From: Alkalibacterium olivapovliticus
GTDB lineage: Bacteria > Bacillota > Bacilli > Lactobacillales > Carnobacteriaceae_A
DNA length: 64,000 bases
Direction of reading: 5' to 3'
Assembly (NCBI RefSeq): GCF_003003275.1
Contig: NZ_PVTO01000004.1
Coordinates: 62,001-126,000 of the forward strand
The notes under the pieces: model-generated
What the model saw: only the letters and a program-made list of their open reading frames with translations
Database searches by the model: none
What the model was told of the DNA's origin: nothing
Position numbers and translations under genes: made by a program
In this document: positions 25,194 to 34,847 of the stretch, in pieces
Position numbering within the stretch: position 1 is the first letter of the stretch
How the letters are laid out: each line of letters begins with the position of its first letter

Positions 25194-26282
25194 TTAATCT
25201 ACTGAATCAGTTGAATTTGAGGCCTCTTCACTATTATAGCTGGAGCTGCTTGTATTTGAATCATTCGTTTCTTCAGTGTATCGAGAGGAATTGTTTGTTT
25301 CTGTCTGAGTCAGTGAGTTTTGAAGAGCGCTTTGGATCGTTGTAAAACTGTCCGGTATGATTCTAACTAAATCCATATCCCGTTCCATAAAACTTGTCCA
25401 TTCGAATACATGGGATTCAATTGTAAATGACTGATTTAAACCTGTTTGTGCTACGGCACTCATATCTCTTAAACGCATATTTGTGCGCATATTACTGCCG
25501 ACTGTTTCAGCCATAGCTGTATATTTTGGAACAGATTGGAAACCAAGTGCTTTCTGGATAATCGCTTCAATAATCATTTGCTGACGGTGTCCACGTGCGA
25601 CATCATCATCAAGTTTACGTGTACGAGCTAACGCCAGTGCTTGCTCACCGTCAAGGTTTTGTATCCCTTCTTCTAGGTAAATGGCGCCAGATTCATCGTT
25701 AGAATTCATTTCAGTGATTGTCACAGGGACTTCCATTTCAATACCACCTAATTCATCAATGATTTCTAAAAAGGCATTAAAATTAAAGGTCGCATAGTAA
25801 TGCACCGGAACGTCCAGCCATTCCTCAATGGTTTGAACCATGACACTTTCTTCGCCGACAGCATATGCCGCATTGATTCTGTCCCATCTGACAACTGATC
25901 CGTTTCTCATGATTGGAACATAAGTATCTCGCGGAATTGACAGCATGTTCATTTCGTGTGTATGTGGATTCAATGTTGCATATATGATTGAATCAGCTCT
26001 TGTCGAACCAAGTTGTCTGTCTTCGTCATTATCGATACCTAGAAACAGAAAGGAGACAGGCTGATCTATCGGGTTCACTTCTTCGACTGGTTCTGGTCGG
26101 TCTATCTCAACGTAAGAAGCGTCGATTTCGTTTTCAACAGTGGCGAAAAGATGTGCGATATATACCGCAGCAAATAATGCGACTGAAAATAAAGGAATAA
26201 GGATGCATAAGATGATACGTTGCTTTTTCTTTCGATTTCTATGGTTTGATTGCATTCTGGACGTTTTCTGATGGTTTGCCAC
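25194..26282 (-). CDS. Second LytR-CpsA-Psr family protein
   Basis: A 362-residue paralogue of the protein at 22842-23909. It has a basic cytoplasmic start, a membrane segment at about 23-45, then FLFLGIDNDEDRQLGSTRADSIIYATLNP, MLSIPRDTYVP, RINAAYAVG, IIDELGGIEMEVP and ALALARTRKLDDDVARGHRQQ. The last 45 residues are rich in Ser, Thr and Asn, typical of a flexible extracellular tail. It should ligate lipid-linked polymers to peptidoglycan. Multiple LCP copies with overlapping roles are usual in Gram-positives. It is transcribed from its own good promoter. Confidence 0.92.
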   Translation of the reverse strand: MANHQKTSRMQSNHRNRKKKQRIILCILIPLFSVALFAAVYIAHLFATVENEIDASYVEIDRPEPVEEVNPIDQPVSFLFLGIDNDEDRQLGSTRADSIIYATLNPHTHEMNMLSIPRDTYVPIMRNGSVVRWDRINAAYAVGEESVMVQTIEEWLDVPVHYYATFNFNAFLEIIDELGGIEMEVPVTITEMNSNDESGAIYLEEGIQNLDGEQALALARTRKLDDDVARGHRQQMIIEAIIQKALGFQSVPKYTAMAETVGSNMRTNMRLRDMSAVAQTGLNQSFTIESHVFEWTSFMERDMDLVRIIPDSFTTIQSALQNSLTQTETNNSSRYTEETNDSNTSSSSYNSEEASNSTDSVD

Positions 26283-26327
26283 TGTAGTTTCTCCTTCATT
26301 TCCAAACTCTGTAGTATATCTTGTACT

Positions 26328-26356
26328 ATTATCAGTATAATTAGCAGATGTGTCAA
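26328..26356 (-). promoter_or_regulatory. Promoter of the second LCP gene
   Basis: On the minus strand TTGACA and GATAAT are separated by 17 bases, about 45 bases before the start codon. The -35 is a consensus match. Confidence 0.75.
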
Positions 26357-26423
26357 TAGTCTATAAAGAAATAGACGGTCAGACTGATAGAGTAGTCACT
26401 GTTTGTTCATTGTTGAGGTCTTC

Positions 26424-27059
26424 TTACATTTCTACGGGAACTTCTAACCAAGCGTGATCTCCGTATTCAATAACTGCCTGGTCGCTGGTCCATTCAATGA
26501 TATCTCTGCTAAAGGCATCTTTTTTTTCAGCGTCGATGATACATTCGAATATGACTTGATCGGTGTAATCCACTGACTCAAGACGGTAATCAGACTGATG
26601 AAGTGCGTTTTGGAGTTTACCGCTGATGTGGTAAGAGACCGTAATTGAAATGAATTGATGCAGGCGCTTCTCTACGATACCAGTTTGTTTGACGGCTTCA
26701 CTTGTTGCCTTCCCGTAAGCTCGTATCAATCCTCCTGCACCAAGTTTGATACCACCGAAGTATCGTGTGACAACAGCTGTCACATTCTGGAGCTCATTCT
26801 TTTTTAGGACTTCCAGGATTGGGACACCAGCTGTTCCGCTTGGCTCTCCATCATCAGAAGCACGCTGGATACGGTTGTTCTCACCAATCAGATAGGCGGA
26901 ACAGTTATGATTAGCTTTCGTGTGCTCTTTCCTGACTGATTCCAGAAACTGAAGGACTTCTTCTTCTGTCTCCGTTCGTTTCAAAGAGCAGATAAAGCGG
27001 GATTTTTTTACTGTTGATTCATAGACGGTATCTTCTTTAATTGTCCGATGGTTTTTCAT
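26424..27059 (-). CDS. yigZ: YigZ/IMPACT-family protein
   Basis: A 211-residue protein of the UPF0029/IMPACT family. Residues 1-125 show the conserved N-terminal domain with KKSRFICSL, HNCSAYLIG, RASDDGEPSGTAGVPILEVL and VVTRYFGGIKLGAGGLIRAYG; the C-terminal part is the smaller DUF1949 ferredoxin-like domain. The family is widespread and has been linked to translation or nucleic-acid binding, but its biochemical role is not settled. It is transcribed away from the DegV gene. No neighbour explains its function. Confidence 0.92.
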   Translation of the reverse strand: MKNHRTIKEDTVYESTVKKSRFICSLKRTETEEEVLQFLESVRKEHTKANHNCSAYLIGENNRIQRASDDGEPSGTAGVPILEVLKKNELQNVTAVVTRYFGGIKLGAGGLIRAYGKATSEAVKQTGIVEKRLHQFISITVSYHISGKLQNALHQSDYRLESVDYTDQVIFECIIDAEKKDAFSRDIIEWTSDQAVIEYGDHAWLEVPVEM

Positions 27060-27071
27060 ACTTAAGTCCCT

Positions 27072-27100
27072 TTCAATTCATACTTTAGATAGTGTATAAT
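27072..27100 (+). promoter_or_regulatory. Promoter of the DegV-family gene
   Basis: TTCAAT and TATAAT are 17 bases apart, with TG directly before the -10. The leader would be about 90 bases and contains a small CCTTCT/GGAAGG hairpin. Confidence 0.6.
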
Positions 27101-27194
27101 AAGGTTCAGCCTTCTATAGGAAGGGCTCTGCATTTGATTACTGCTGAGAAAGTCTACCAGTTTAACTTATAAATCAGGAGGTGAAGAAAAATAC

Positions 27195-28052
27195 ATGCGT
27201 ATAGCAATTGTAACAGATAGTACAGCTTACTTAAATAAGGAAGAATATAATCAGAAGGGCGTTCACTTCGTTCCTTTGTCCTGTATATTCGGGACAGACA
27301 TTTATAAAGAAGAAGTGGATATCACCACTGAAGCTTTTTTTGAAAAAGTGGCTCTGTCCGAGCAGCTGCCTACCAGCTCTCAACCAACTGTAGGAGATTT
27401 TACCACCTTATATGAAAGTCTGCAGAAAGATTATGATGCCATCATTAGTATTCATTTATCCAGTCGGATTTCTGGAACTTATCAAAATGCCTTCAGCGTA
27501 GCTAAATCTATGGATGGAACTACCATTTACCCATTTGACTCCGGTTTAGCCGGCGCCGGACTTGCTTTTCAGGTCAAGGAAGCGGCAAGGTTAGCAAAGC
27601 AGGGAGAATCAGTCAATACAATCATTGACAGATTGGAAGAATTAAAAACGATTACGGATATTTATTTTGTAGTTGATGATGTGACGAACCTGATCAAAGG
27701 GGGGCGAATATCAAAAGCAGCAGGTGGAGTGGCTACCCTTTTAAAAATTAAACCAGTTTTGACCATGAGGGCAGGCGAAATCGTGCCCCAGGATAAAATC
27801 AGGACAAAGAAAAAAGCGATGAAGAAAATGGAAACTCTCTTCGAAGAGTCCGTTAGAAATGCACATTACCCTATTCAGGCTACTATTGTACATGCTTATT
27901 GTGAAGATGAAGCAAGAGCATTCATGAGTCAGCTGGAAGAGAAATACCCAACGGTTCGATTTAATTTCAGCTTTTTAGGCCCTGTCGTCGGAGTACACAC
28001 GGGTCAAGGCGCAATTGGAATGTCATGGACTAAGGATTATATGAGAATGTGA
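27195..28052 (+). CDS. DegV-family fatty-acid-binding protein (FakB-like)
   Basis: DegV proteins bind a fatty acid and present it to the kinase FakA for phosphorylation, so exogenous fatty acids can enter phospholipid synthesis. The 285 residues start RIAIVTDSTAYL and contain TSSQPTVGDF, ISIHLSSRISGTYQNA, FDSGLAGAGLAFQV, NLIKGGRISKAAG and a C-terminal GPVVGVHTGQGAIGMSW, which together line the fatty-acid pocket and phosphate site. The ribosome site AGGAGGTGA is close to perfect. FakA is not in the window. Which acyl chain is preferred cannot be read. Confidence 0.92.
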   Translation: MRIAIVTDSTAYLNKEEYNQKGVHFVPLSCIFGTDIYKEEVDITTEAFFEKVALSEQLPTSSQPTVGDFTTLYESLQKDYDAIISIHLSSRISGTYQNAFSVAKSMDGTTIYPFDSGLAGAGLAFQVKEAARLAKQGESVNTIIDRLEELKTITDIYFVVDDVTNLIKGGRISKAAGGVATLLKIKPVLTMRAGEIVPQDKIRTKKKAMKKMETLFEESVRNAHYPIQATIVHAYCEDEARAFMSQLEEKYPTVRFNFSFLGPVVGVHTGQGAIGMSWTKDYMRM

Positions 28053-28079
28053 CCATATTGCACTTATATATTTATATTA

Positions 28080-28111
28080 TAAAAGACATCAGGATTCTGA
28101 TGTCTTTTTTT
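28080..28111 (+). terminator. Terminator after the DegV gene
   Basis: AAAAGACATCAG and CTGATGTCTTTT pair around a four-base loop GATT, followed by further T residues. Confidence 0.92.
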
Positions 28112-28196
28112 CGTGATTTTTTCATTGATTGAGCAATAGTAATAAGTAAGGAATCCAACGAAGAAGTCTGTATTACAAGATATTGAGAGGAGATTT

Positions 28197-29543
28197 ATGA
28201 ACGATAGAACAGTATTATACGGTCGTGAGTTAGTGCTGCGGGATGCACTTGCCCAATTTACTGATGACGTGATAGATGAATGTGCAAAGAAACCCGGGTT
28301 TGTCAGTATAAAAGGGGTTCTTCGGTGTAACCGATGTCAGACAGTCTTATCTTTAAAACAGCCTTATCCTTGTATATGCGGTAAAAGATGCTTTTACTGC
28401 AGGGAATGTATACAGCTGGGTAAAGTTAGAGCGTGTGATGAACTGGTAACCATGACAGAACCGAATCAGTTTTCACCTGTGCAGAAACCTTGTCTGAAGT
28501 GGAATGGAACGTTATCTCAGCAGCAGAAAGAAGCCTCTATAGAGATCAATGCCTCCCTGGCTGCAAATGAAGAGAGGATCATATGGGCTGTTACTGGAGC
28601 AGGAAAGACGGAAATGCTTTTTTATGGAATCGGTCAGGCTTTGGATCAGGGGAAAAGAGTTTGTATCGCCTCTCCCAGAATCGATGTATGTCTGGAGCTG
28701 GCACCGCGTCTTCAACGTGTGTTTCCCGGTATATCTTCGATACTGTTATACGGAGGATCAGAAGAAGCCTACAGGTACACACAATTGGTTATCACGACGA
28801 CACATCAGCTCCTTCGGTTCAATGAGGCATTTGATGTTCTGGTTATTGATGAGATCGATGCTTTCCCGTTCTATTTGAATACTGCTCTGTATTATGCCGC
28901 GGAAAAGGCAAGGAAAAGAGTTTCCAGCGTTATTTACCTTACCGCCACACCAGACAAAGAAACGCAGAAGAAAATAAAAAGAGGGGACATCAAAGCGTCA
29001 ATTTTACCTGCACGCTACCATAAACATCCGCTGCCTGTTCCTAGAGCTGTATACAGCAAAACAACTCTGACAGATGGCTCTATAGGGAAGTCTGCTGTAT
29101 TTAATCATATCTGCAGGTTGATTGACTTGAAAAAACCATTTCTCGTCTTTATTCCAACAATTAGTCTAATGGAAAAAGTCGCACCGTTGTTCAAGACCAT
29201 TTTTAAAGAGAGTCAATTCGAGTGGGTTCATTCCAAGGATACAGACAGAAAGGAAAAAGTGATGAAAATGCGCAGAAAGGAGTTGGATTTTTTGCTGACG
29301 ACGACTATTCTCGAAAGAGGGGTAACATTTGAAAATATAGATGTCATTGTTTTAAAAGCGGATCATGAGGTATATACAGAAGCAGCTCTGGTTCAGATAG
29401 CGGGTAGAGCCGGAAGATCAGTCGCATACCCTGACGGCGAGGTAACGTTTTATCATCAGGGATGGACTCGAACTATAAAAAGGGCAATCAGTCAGATAAA
29501 GTACATGAACAAATTAGGGAAAGATAAAGGACTGCTGATATGA
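28197..29543 (+). CDS. comFA: ComFA, DNA-uptake helicase/translocase
   Basis: ComFA is the ATP-driven motor thought to pull single-stranded DNA through ComEC in transformation. The 448 residues begin with a zinc-finger region of four CxxC-type pairs (CNRC, CICGKRC, CRECI; residues about 45-85), then superfamily 2 helicase motifs: WAVTGAGKTEM (Walker A, about residue 129), VIDEIDAFP (motif II), YLTATP (motif III) and the C-terminal TTTILERGVTF and QIAGRAGRS (motifs V and VI). GAGGAG precedes the ATG. It overlaps comFC by four bases. No ComK- or ComX-type box was identified upstream. Confidence 0.96.
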   Translation: MNDRTVLYGRELVLRDALAQFTDDVIDECAKKPGFVSIKGVLRCNRCQTVLSLKQPYPCICGKRCFYCRECIQLGKVRACDELVTMTEPNQFSPVQKPCLKWNGTLSQQQKEASIEINASLAANEERIIWAVTGAGKTEMLFYGIGQALDQGKRVCIASPRIDVCLELAPRLQRVFPGISSILLYGGSEEAYRYTQLVITTTHQLLRFNEAFDVLVIDEIDAFPFYLNTALYYAAEKARKRVSSVIYLTATPDKETQKKIKRGDIKASILPARYHKHPLPVPRAVYSKTTLTDGSIGKSAVFNHICRLIDLKKPFLVFIPTISLMEKVAPLFKTIFKESQFEWVHSKDTDRKEKVMKMRRKELDFLLTTTILERGVTFENIDVIVLKADHEVYTEAALVQIAGRAGRSVAYPDGEVTFYHQGWTRTIKRAISQIKYMNKLGKDKGLLI

Positions 29544-30232
29544 ACAGGTGTTTATGGTGTGGATCGTCTGTTACTTCAGTTATAAGCGTAAAGGACTTCA
29601 TCCAGTTTAAAATAATTGAGCATCCATTGTGTGAGAAATGTAGAAACAATTTGAATAGGCTTGAGAATCATGAAACCTGTAAAGGGTGCAGCAGAATCTA
29701 CTCCGGTCAAGATTACTGTCCGGACTGTTTGAAATGGAAACGACACTATCCAAGCTATGAGGGCTGTCATTACGCAGTTTTTGAATATAATCTTTTTGCC
29801 AGAGAACTGATTGAACAGTTCAAGTTTACTGGGGACTGTGAAACAGCTGATTTGTTTAAAAAGGAGGTAGGCGCCTTTTTCAGAAAAAATATGAAGGATA
29901 CAATTGTGATCCCAATCCCTTTATCTGCAGAGAGCTTCTCAAGTAGAGGATTTAATCAGACAGAAGTACTGCTTGAATCTGCTGGAGTGGATTTTGTGTG
30001 TGTGCTTGAAAACAACTATCAGATAGGGAAACAGTCCAGAAAAAACAGAGCAGAAAGAATGAAATCACCACAGCCATTTGCGCTTAGTGAGTATCATAAG
30101 GACATCGTCAGGGGAAATAACATTATATTAGCAGACGACATATATACCACCGGACGGACGATTTATCATGCGATCGAACTGATTAGGAGTCATGAACCGG
30201 CAACTGTTAATTCCTTCTCATTGTTCAGATAG
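29540..30232 (+). CDS. comFC: ComFC, phosphoribosyltransferase-like competence protein
   Basis: A 230-residue ComF-family protein that partners ComFA in natural transformation. The N-terminus has a zinc-finger set (CLWCGSS, CEKC, CKGC, CPDCLKW). The C-terminal half is a phosphoribosyltransferase fold with VIPIPLSAESFSSRGFNQTE and the PRPP motif IILADDIYTTGRT near residue 195. Its enzymatic activity, if any, is unknown. Start overlaps the comFA stop (ATGA). Together with comFA this implies at least potential competence. Confidence 0.95.
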   Translation: MNRCLWCGSSVTSVISVKDFIQFKIIEHPLCEKCRNNLNRLENHETCKGCSRIYSGQDYCPDCLKWKRHYPSYEGCHYAVFEYNLFARELIEQFKFTGDCETADLFKKEVGAFFRKNMKDTIVIPIPLSAESFSSRGFNQTEVLLESAGVDFVCVLENNYQIGKQSRKNRAERMKSPQPFALSEYHKDIVRGNNIILADDIYTTGRTIYHAIELIRSHEPATVNSFSLFR

Positions 30233-30259
30233 TGTGAGTAAAGAGTTTGTTCAATTTCA

Positions 30260-30288
30260 TTGAGAAAGTAACCGCTCTCATGTATAAT
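30260..30288 (+). promoter_or_regulatory. Upstream promoter P1 of hpf
   Basis: TTGAGA and TATAAT are 17 bases apart, with TG before the -10. The predicted leader is about 87 bases and contains the hairpin TAAGCAAT/ATTGCTTA. Confidence 0.72.
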
Positions 30289-30313
30289 TAGGATAAGCAA
30301 TAAGGAAAGATAA

Positions 30314-30342
30314 TTGCTTAGAGATAGTATGGGATGTATACT
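30314..30342 (+). promoter_or_regulatory. Second promoter P2 of hpf
   Basis: TTGCTT and TATACT are 17 bases apart, with TG before the -10. It lies 54 bases after P1 and would give a short leader of about 33 bases. Confidence 0.55.
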
Positions 30343-30381
30343 GACATTTATACTATACTAGATTTGGAAGGGTGAAGTATT

Positions 30382-30948
30382 ATGCTTAGATACAATGTTA
30401 GAGGAGAAAACATTGAGGTGACTCAAGCAATTAGAGAGTACGTAGAGAAGAAAGTAGGGAAAATTGAAAAATATTTCAATGATGTTCCTGAAGCGAACGC
30501 ACATGTCAATCTTAAGACATACTCTGATAAAACTGCTAAGGTTGAAGTCACTGTTCCACTCCCGTATGTGGTATTACGTGCGGAGGAAACTTCCCCAGAT
30601 TTATATGGAAGCGTAGATTTAGTCGTTGATAAACTAGAACGACAAATGAGAAAATATAAAACAAAAATTAATCGAAAAAATCGTCGGTCTCAAGGTGTTG
30701 AGGTTCCTCAACCAGTCGATCAGGATTTGTGGGCTGACTTGAGTGAGGATGACGAAGAAGCAGATTTAAGTGCTTCAATCGTCAGAACTAAACGGTTAAG
30801 TTTAAAACCGATGGACGCTGAAGAAGCTGTTCTTCAGATGGACATGCTAGGTCATAATTTCTTTATTTTTGAAGATGCAGATACGAATGGAACCAGCATA
30901 GTTTATAGACGTAAAGATGGAAAATATGGACTAATTGAAACGGATTAG
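30382..30948 (+). CDS. hpf: Ribosome hibernation promoting factor, long form
   Basis: Long HPF pairs 70S ribosomes into inactive 100S dimers in stationary phase or stress. The 188 residues hold the N-terminal S30AE domain (about 1-100: YNVRGENIEVTQAIREYVEKKVGKIEKYF, cited in parts) and a C-terminal dimerisation domain starting near residue 130 (RTKRLSLKPMDAEEAVLQMDMLGHNFFIF). The linker is acidic. Two candidate promoters precede it, which would fit growth-phase or stress control. secA follows after a terminator, a common order in Firmicutes. Confidence 0.97.
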   Translation: MLRYNVRGENIEVTQAIREYVEKKVGKIEKYFNDVPEANAHVNLKTYSDKTAKVEVTVPLPYVVLRAEETSPDLYGSVDLVVDKLERQMRKYKTKINRKNRRSQGVEVPQPVDQDLWADLSEDDEEADLSASIVRTKRLSLKPMDAEEAVLQMDMLGHNFFIFEDADTNGTSIVYRRKDGKYGLIETD

Positions 30949-30962
30949 GACTCATGAGTTAA

Positions 30963-30988
30963 GGCGGGCAGCTTGCCCGTCTTTTTTA
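30963..30988 (+). terminator. Terminator after hpf
   Basis: GGCGGGCA and TGCCCGTC form a GC-rich stem with a tiny loop, followed by TTTTTT. Confidence 0.92.
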
Positions 30989-31123
30989 TTTGAACAAATT
31001 AACACACTTCAGTGGATATAGGCCGTGAAGCCTTTTTTTTGGGGGACAATAGTGGTATGATAATACAGTATGAGAAAATCTGGAAGTGTATAAAAGAATC
31101 AACAATAGAGGAGATTTGTATTC

Positions 31124-33589
31124 ATGGCTCATTTATTAAAGAAAATTTTTGAGAACGACAAAAAAACATTAAGACGATACGGTAAAATCGCTGATAAAGT
31201 CGAAGCATTATCTGATGAAATGGCTGCTTTGACAGACGATCAGCTGAAAGCTAAAACAGAAGAATTCAAGAAACGCTATGCAGCTAATGAAACACTGGAT
31301 GATTTGTTACCGGAAGCATTCGCTTCAATCCGTGAAGCAGCCAGACGTGTTCTGGGTCTTTATCCCTTTAGAGTACAACTGATGGGTGGGATCGCTTTAC
31401 ACGAAGGGAATATCTCGGAAATGAAAACTGGGGAAGGTAAAACACTAACTGCTACTATGCCTGTTTACCTTAATGCAATTGCGGGTGAAGGGGCTCACGT
31501 GGTAACAGTCAATGATTATCTGGCTACTCGAGATGCAGATGAAATGGGAGAGCTTTACCGATGGATGGGGCTGACGGTTGGCTTGAACCTGAATGCGAAA
31601 TCCTCTGAAGAAAAACGTGAAGCATATAAATGCGATATCACTTACTCAACGAACAATGAGCTTGGCTTTGATTATTTGCGTGACAACATGGTTGTGTACA
31701 AAGAACAAATGGTACAAAGACCATTGAACTTTGCAATACTGGATGAGGTCGACTCAATTCTCGTCGATGAAGCTAGAACGCCACTAATCATTTCTGGACA
31801 GGCAAATCGGTCGACATCGTTTTACACGCGCTGTGATTTCTTTGTTAAAGGACTTAAAGAAGAACGTGATTACACAATCGATCTGCAGTCCAAGTCGATT
31901 TCCTTAACTGAAGAAGGCATTGAAACAGCTGAAAAGACATTTCGTGTCACTAATTTATACGATATCGAAAATCAGGCTCTGATCCATCACTTGGACCAGT
32001 CATTGAGAGCTAACTTTATTATGCACAGAGATTTTGACTATGTTGTCGATGATGGCGCAGTTAAGATCGTGGACCAGTTCACGGGGCGTATTATGGAAGG
32101 TCGTCGTTATTCTGACGGACTGCATCAGGCTATCGAAGCAAAAGAAAATGTTGAGATTCAGAAAGAATCGAAAACAATGGCTACTATTACATTCCAGAAC
32201 TATTTCCGTATGTACAGAAAACTGTCAGGGATGACAGGGACTGCTAAAACGGAAGAAGAAGAATTCAGAGAAATCTATAACATGAATGTTATTGCGATAC
32301 CGACAAACCGTCCGCTGATTCGTGATGACCGTGATGATTTACTTTATCCAACTCTGGAAAGCAAATTTAATGCTGTTGTTGAAGATATCAAGGAACGTCA
32401 CGCTAATGGACAGCCGGTTCTTGTAGGGACTGTAGCGGTTGAAACATCAGAAGTAATCAGTACGCTGCTTAAAAAAGCAGGTATTGCGCACGAAGTATTG
32501 AACGCTAAAAACCACTTTAGAGAGGCCGAAATTGTTGTTAACGCTGGTCAGCCGGGTGCTGTAACCATTGCGACTAACATGGCCGGACGTGGAACAGATA
32601 TTAAACTGGGACCTGGAGTTAAAGAATCAGGTGGACTGGCTGTTATTGGTACTGAACGTCACGAATCACGTCGAATCGACAATCAGTTAAGAGGACGTTC
32701 TGGTCGTCAGGGAGACCCTGGGGTTTCTCAATTTTATCTTTCACTTGAAGATGATCTGATGAAACGTTTTGGTTCTGAACGAATCAGAATGGTGCTTGAA
32801 CAGCTTAAAATTTCAGAAGATGATGCCGTTATTCAAAGCAGAATGATCAGTCGTCAAGTTGAATCAGCTCAGAAACGTGTTGAAGGAAATAACTACGATA
32901 CAAGACGTAACGTACTGAAATACGATGACGTCATGAGAGAACAGCGTGAAGTGATTTATTCTCAGCGTCAGGAAGTTATTCTGGAGCAGGAATCACTGAG
33001 TTATGTCACGATTCCAATGATTAGACGGACAATCGAACGCTATGTTCAATTGAATACACAACAGGAAGATCCGTCAAAATGGAACCTTGAGCACATTGAA
33101 GAATTCGCTCATACTGTTTTGGTTCATCCTGAAGATTTGACTACCCAAGATCTTAAAGGTAAATCAGCTAAAGAAATTGAAAATCTGCTGGTTGAACTTG
33201 CCCGTTCCACTTATGAAGAGAAAACAGCTCAGCTGAATGGGAAAGAACAGGTACTTGAATTTGAAAAAGTCGTTATGCTAAGAGTAGTGGACAGAAAATG
33301 GACAGACCATATCGATCAGATGGATCAGCTGCGTCAGGGTATCGGACTTCGTTCTTATGGACAATTCAATCCATTGACAGAATACCAGCAGGAAGGATTC
33401 ACGTTATTTGAAGATATGATTGGTGAAATCGAATATGAAATCACTCGATTATTGATGAAGTCTCAAATCAGACAGAATCTGCAAAGAGAACAGACCACAC
33501 CTAATGGCGGTAAAAAGCAACAAGTCCGCCGTAAAAATGAGAAGCCAACCTTCTCTCATGATGAAGAAACACACACACGAATGGGTTAA
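31124..33589 (+). CDS. secA: Preprotein translocase ATPase SecA
   Basis: SecA drives post-translational export through SecYEG. The 821 residues contain [19 protein letters not shown] (Walker A, about 103), [33 protein letters not shown] (DEVD, about 208), [16 protein letters not shown] and [18 protein letters not shown], in the normal order, plus the HSD region [19 protein letters not shown]. The protein ends in a basic tail without the usual CxCxSGKKxKxCHG zinc domain, so a SecB-type contact is not expected. GAGGAG precedes the ATG. The gene is followed by a G-U-rich terminator before prfB. Confidence 0.98.
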   Translation: MAHLLKKIFENDKKTLRRYGKIADKVEALSDEMAALTDDQLKAKTEEFKKRYAANETLDDLLPEAFASIREAARRVLGLYPFRVQLMGGIALHEGNISEMKTGEGKTLTATMPVYLNAIAGEGAHVVTVNDYLATRDADEMGELYRWMGLTVGLNLNAKSSEEKREAYKCDITYSTNNELGFDYLRDNMVVYKEQMVQRPLNFAILDEVDSILVDEARTPLIISGQANRSTSFYTRCDFFVKGLKEERDYTIDLQSKSISLTEEGIETAEKTFRVTNLYDIENQALIHHLDQSLRANFIMHRDFDYVVDDGAVKIVDQFTGRIMEGRRYSDGLHQAIEAKENVEIQKESKTMATITFQNYFRMYRKLSGMTGTAKTEEEEFREIYNMNVIAIPTNRPLIRDDRDDLLYPTLESKFNAVVEDIKERHANGQPVLVGTVAVETSEVISTLLKKAGIAHEVLNAKNHFREAEIVVNAGQPGAVTIATNMAGRGTDIKLGPGVKESGGLAVIGTERHESRRIDNQLRGRSGRQGDPGVSQFYLSLEDDLMKRFGSERIRMVLEQLKISEDDAVIQSRMISRQVESAQKRVEGNNYDTRRNVLKYDDVMREQREVIYSQRQEVILEQESLSYVTIPMIRRTIERYVQLNTQQEDPSKWNLEHIEEFAHTVLVHPEDLTTQDLKGKSAKEIENLLVELARSTYEEKTAQLNGKEQVLEFEKVVMLRVVDRKWTDHIDQMDQLRQGIGLRSYGQFNPLTEYQQEGFTLFEDMIGEIEYEITRLLMKSQIRQNLQREQTTPNGGKKQQVRRKNEKPTFSHDEETHTRMG

Positions 33590-33605
33590 ATAGAATAGTG
33601 AGTAG

Positions 33606-33636
33606 AAGGAGCGGATATCTTTATCTGTTCCTTTTA
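33606..33636 (+). terminator. Terminator or attenuator between secA and prfB
   Basis: AAGGAGCGGATA pairs at every position with TATCTGTTCCTT, with two G-U pairs and a four-base loop; a T-rich tail follows. prfB starts 25 bases later, so some read-through may supply it. Confidence 0.7.
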
Positions 33637-33660
33637 CTTCATTATAATCGGAGGTTTAAT

Positions 33661-34768
33661 ATGGAAATAAGTGAAATGATTCAAATGTTAAATGCATCAA
33701 AGAAAAAGGTCGAAGACTTTAGGGGGTCTCTTTGACTTAGAGACTATGGAAACGGATATTGCGGAATTTGATCATATGATGGCTGATCCAGAATTCTGGA
33801 ACAATCAGGAATCTGCTCAAAAAGTAATCAAAGAAGCAAACGAAGTGAAGTCGGTTTATCAGGCGTTCAGAGATATCGAAACGAAATCTGAAGAAATTGA
33901 ACTGCTCCTGGAAATGTTAAAAGATGAAGAAGATAAAGATATTCGCGAAGAAGTCGAGAATAGACTAAAAGAGTTGTCGAAAGTGGCGGATCAGTTTGAA
34001 CTGGATATGCTGCTCAGTGAACCGTATGATAAAAATAATGCAATCCTTGAGCTGCACCCTGGTGCTGGAGGAACGGAATCCCAGGACTGGGGAGAAATGC
34101 TGTACCGAATGTACACACGCTGGATTGATAAAAGGGGATTCACTTATGACATTCTTGATTATCAGAGTGGAGATGAAGCCGGGATAAAAAGTGTCACTCT
34201 TCTAGTAAAAGGGCTGAATGCTTATGGGCTTTTGAAGGCTGAAAAAGGCGTTCACCGATTAGTGAGAATATCTCCTTTTGATGCCAGTGGTCGTCGACAT
34301 ACGTCTTTTGTATCAGTCGATGTCATACCTGAAATAAATGAAGATATCGATATCGAAATCAATCCTGATGATATAAGAGTGGATACATTCCGTGCAAGTG
34401 GAGCGGGTGGACAGCATATCAACAAGACTGAATCTGCTGTTCGTCTCACGCACAAAGAAACGGGCCTGGTTGCTTCAAGTCAAGCCGGACGTTCTCAATT
34501 AGCGAACCGTGAAACAGCAATGAACATGCTGAAAGCTAAACTGTATCAAAAAGAAGTGGAAGAAAAGCAGAAAGAAATGGATGATATTCGTGGAGAACAG
34601 AAAGAAATTGGTTGGGGATCTCAAATAAGGTCGTACGTATTCCATCCTTACTCTATGGTGAAAGATCACAGAACCAACCTGGAAACAGGGAATGTTGATT
34701 CTGTAATGGATGGAGACATTGATCCGTTTATCGAATCTTATTTACGTTTCAGCATGACTAAGTCGTGA
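33661..34768 (+). CDS. prfB: Peptide chain release factor 2, programmed +1 frameshift
   Basis: RF2 ends translation at UGA and UAA codons. The first 24 codons start at ATG 33661 ([16 protein letters not shown]), with CGGAGG upstream, and stop at TGA 33733-33735. The sequence AGGGGG-TCT-CTT-TGA-C is the classic autoregulatory site: an internal Shine-Dalgarno, the slippery CTT and a poor-context TGA. Ribosomes shift +1 and continue from 33734, giving 368 residues in all. [14 protein letters not shown]-like [12 protein letters not shown] and the GGQ region [21 protein letters not shown] (cited in part) are intact. The apparent ATG at 33692 is in the shifted frame and is not the start. Confidence 0.97.
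33721..33736 (+). promoter_or_regulatory. RF2 programmed frameshift site
   Basis: AGGGGG lies a few bases before CTT-TGA-C. Low RF2 slows termination at TGA, raises the +1 slip and restores RF2 levels. Confidence 0.95.
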
Positions 34769-34804
34769 TTCAGGTAATTAGCAGATGAAAAAGAATAATT
34801 AATC

Positions 34805-34847
34805 AAAAAAGAAATGACTTGGTAATTGAAGTCGTTTCTTTTTTTTA
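34805..34847 (+). terminator. Terminator after prfB
   Basis: AAAAAAGAAATGACTT pairs with AAGTCGTTTCTTTTTT, with one G-U pair and an eight-base loop. Confidence 0.88.

Noticed and set aside
33692-33733. ATG at 33692 as prfB start
   Set aside because: The RF2 frameshift site shows that the protein starts at 33661 and changes frame at 33733.
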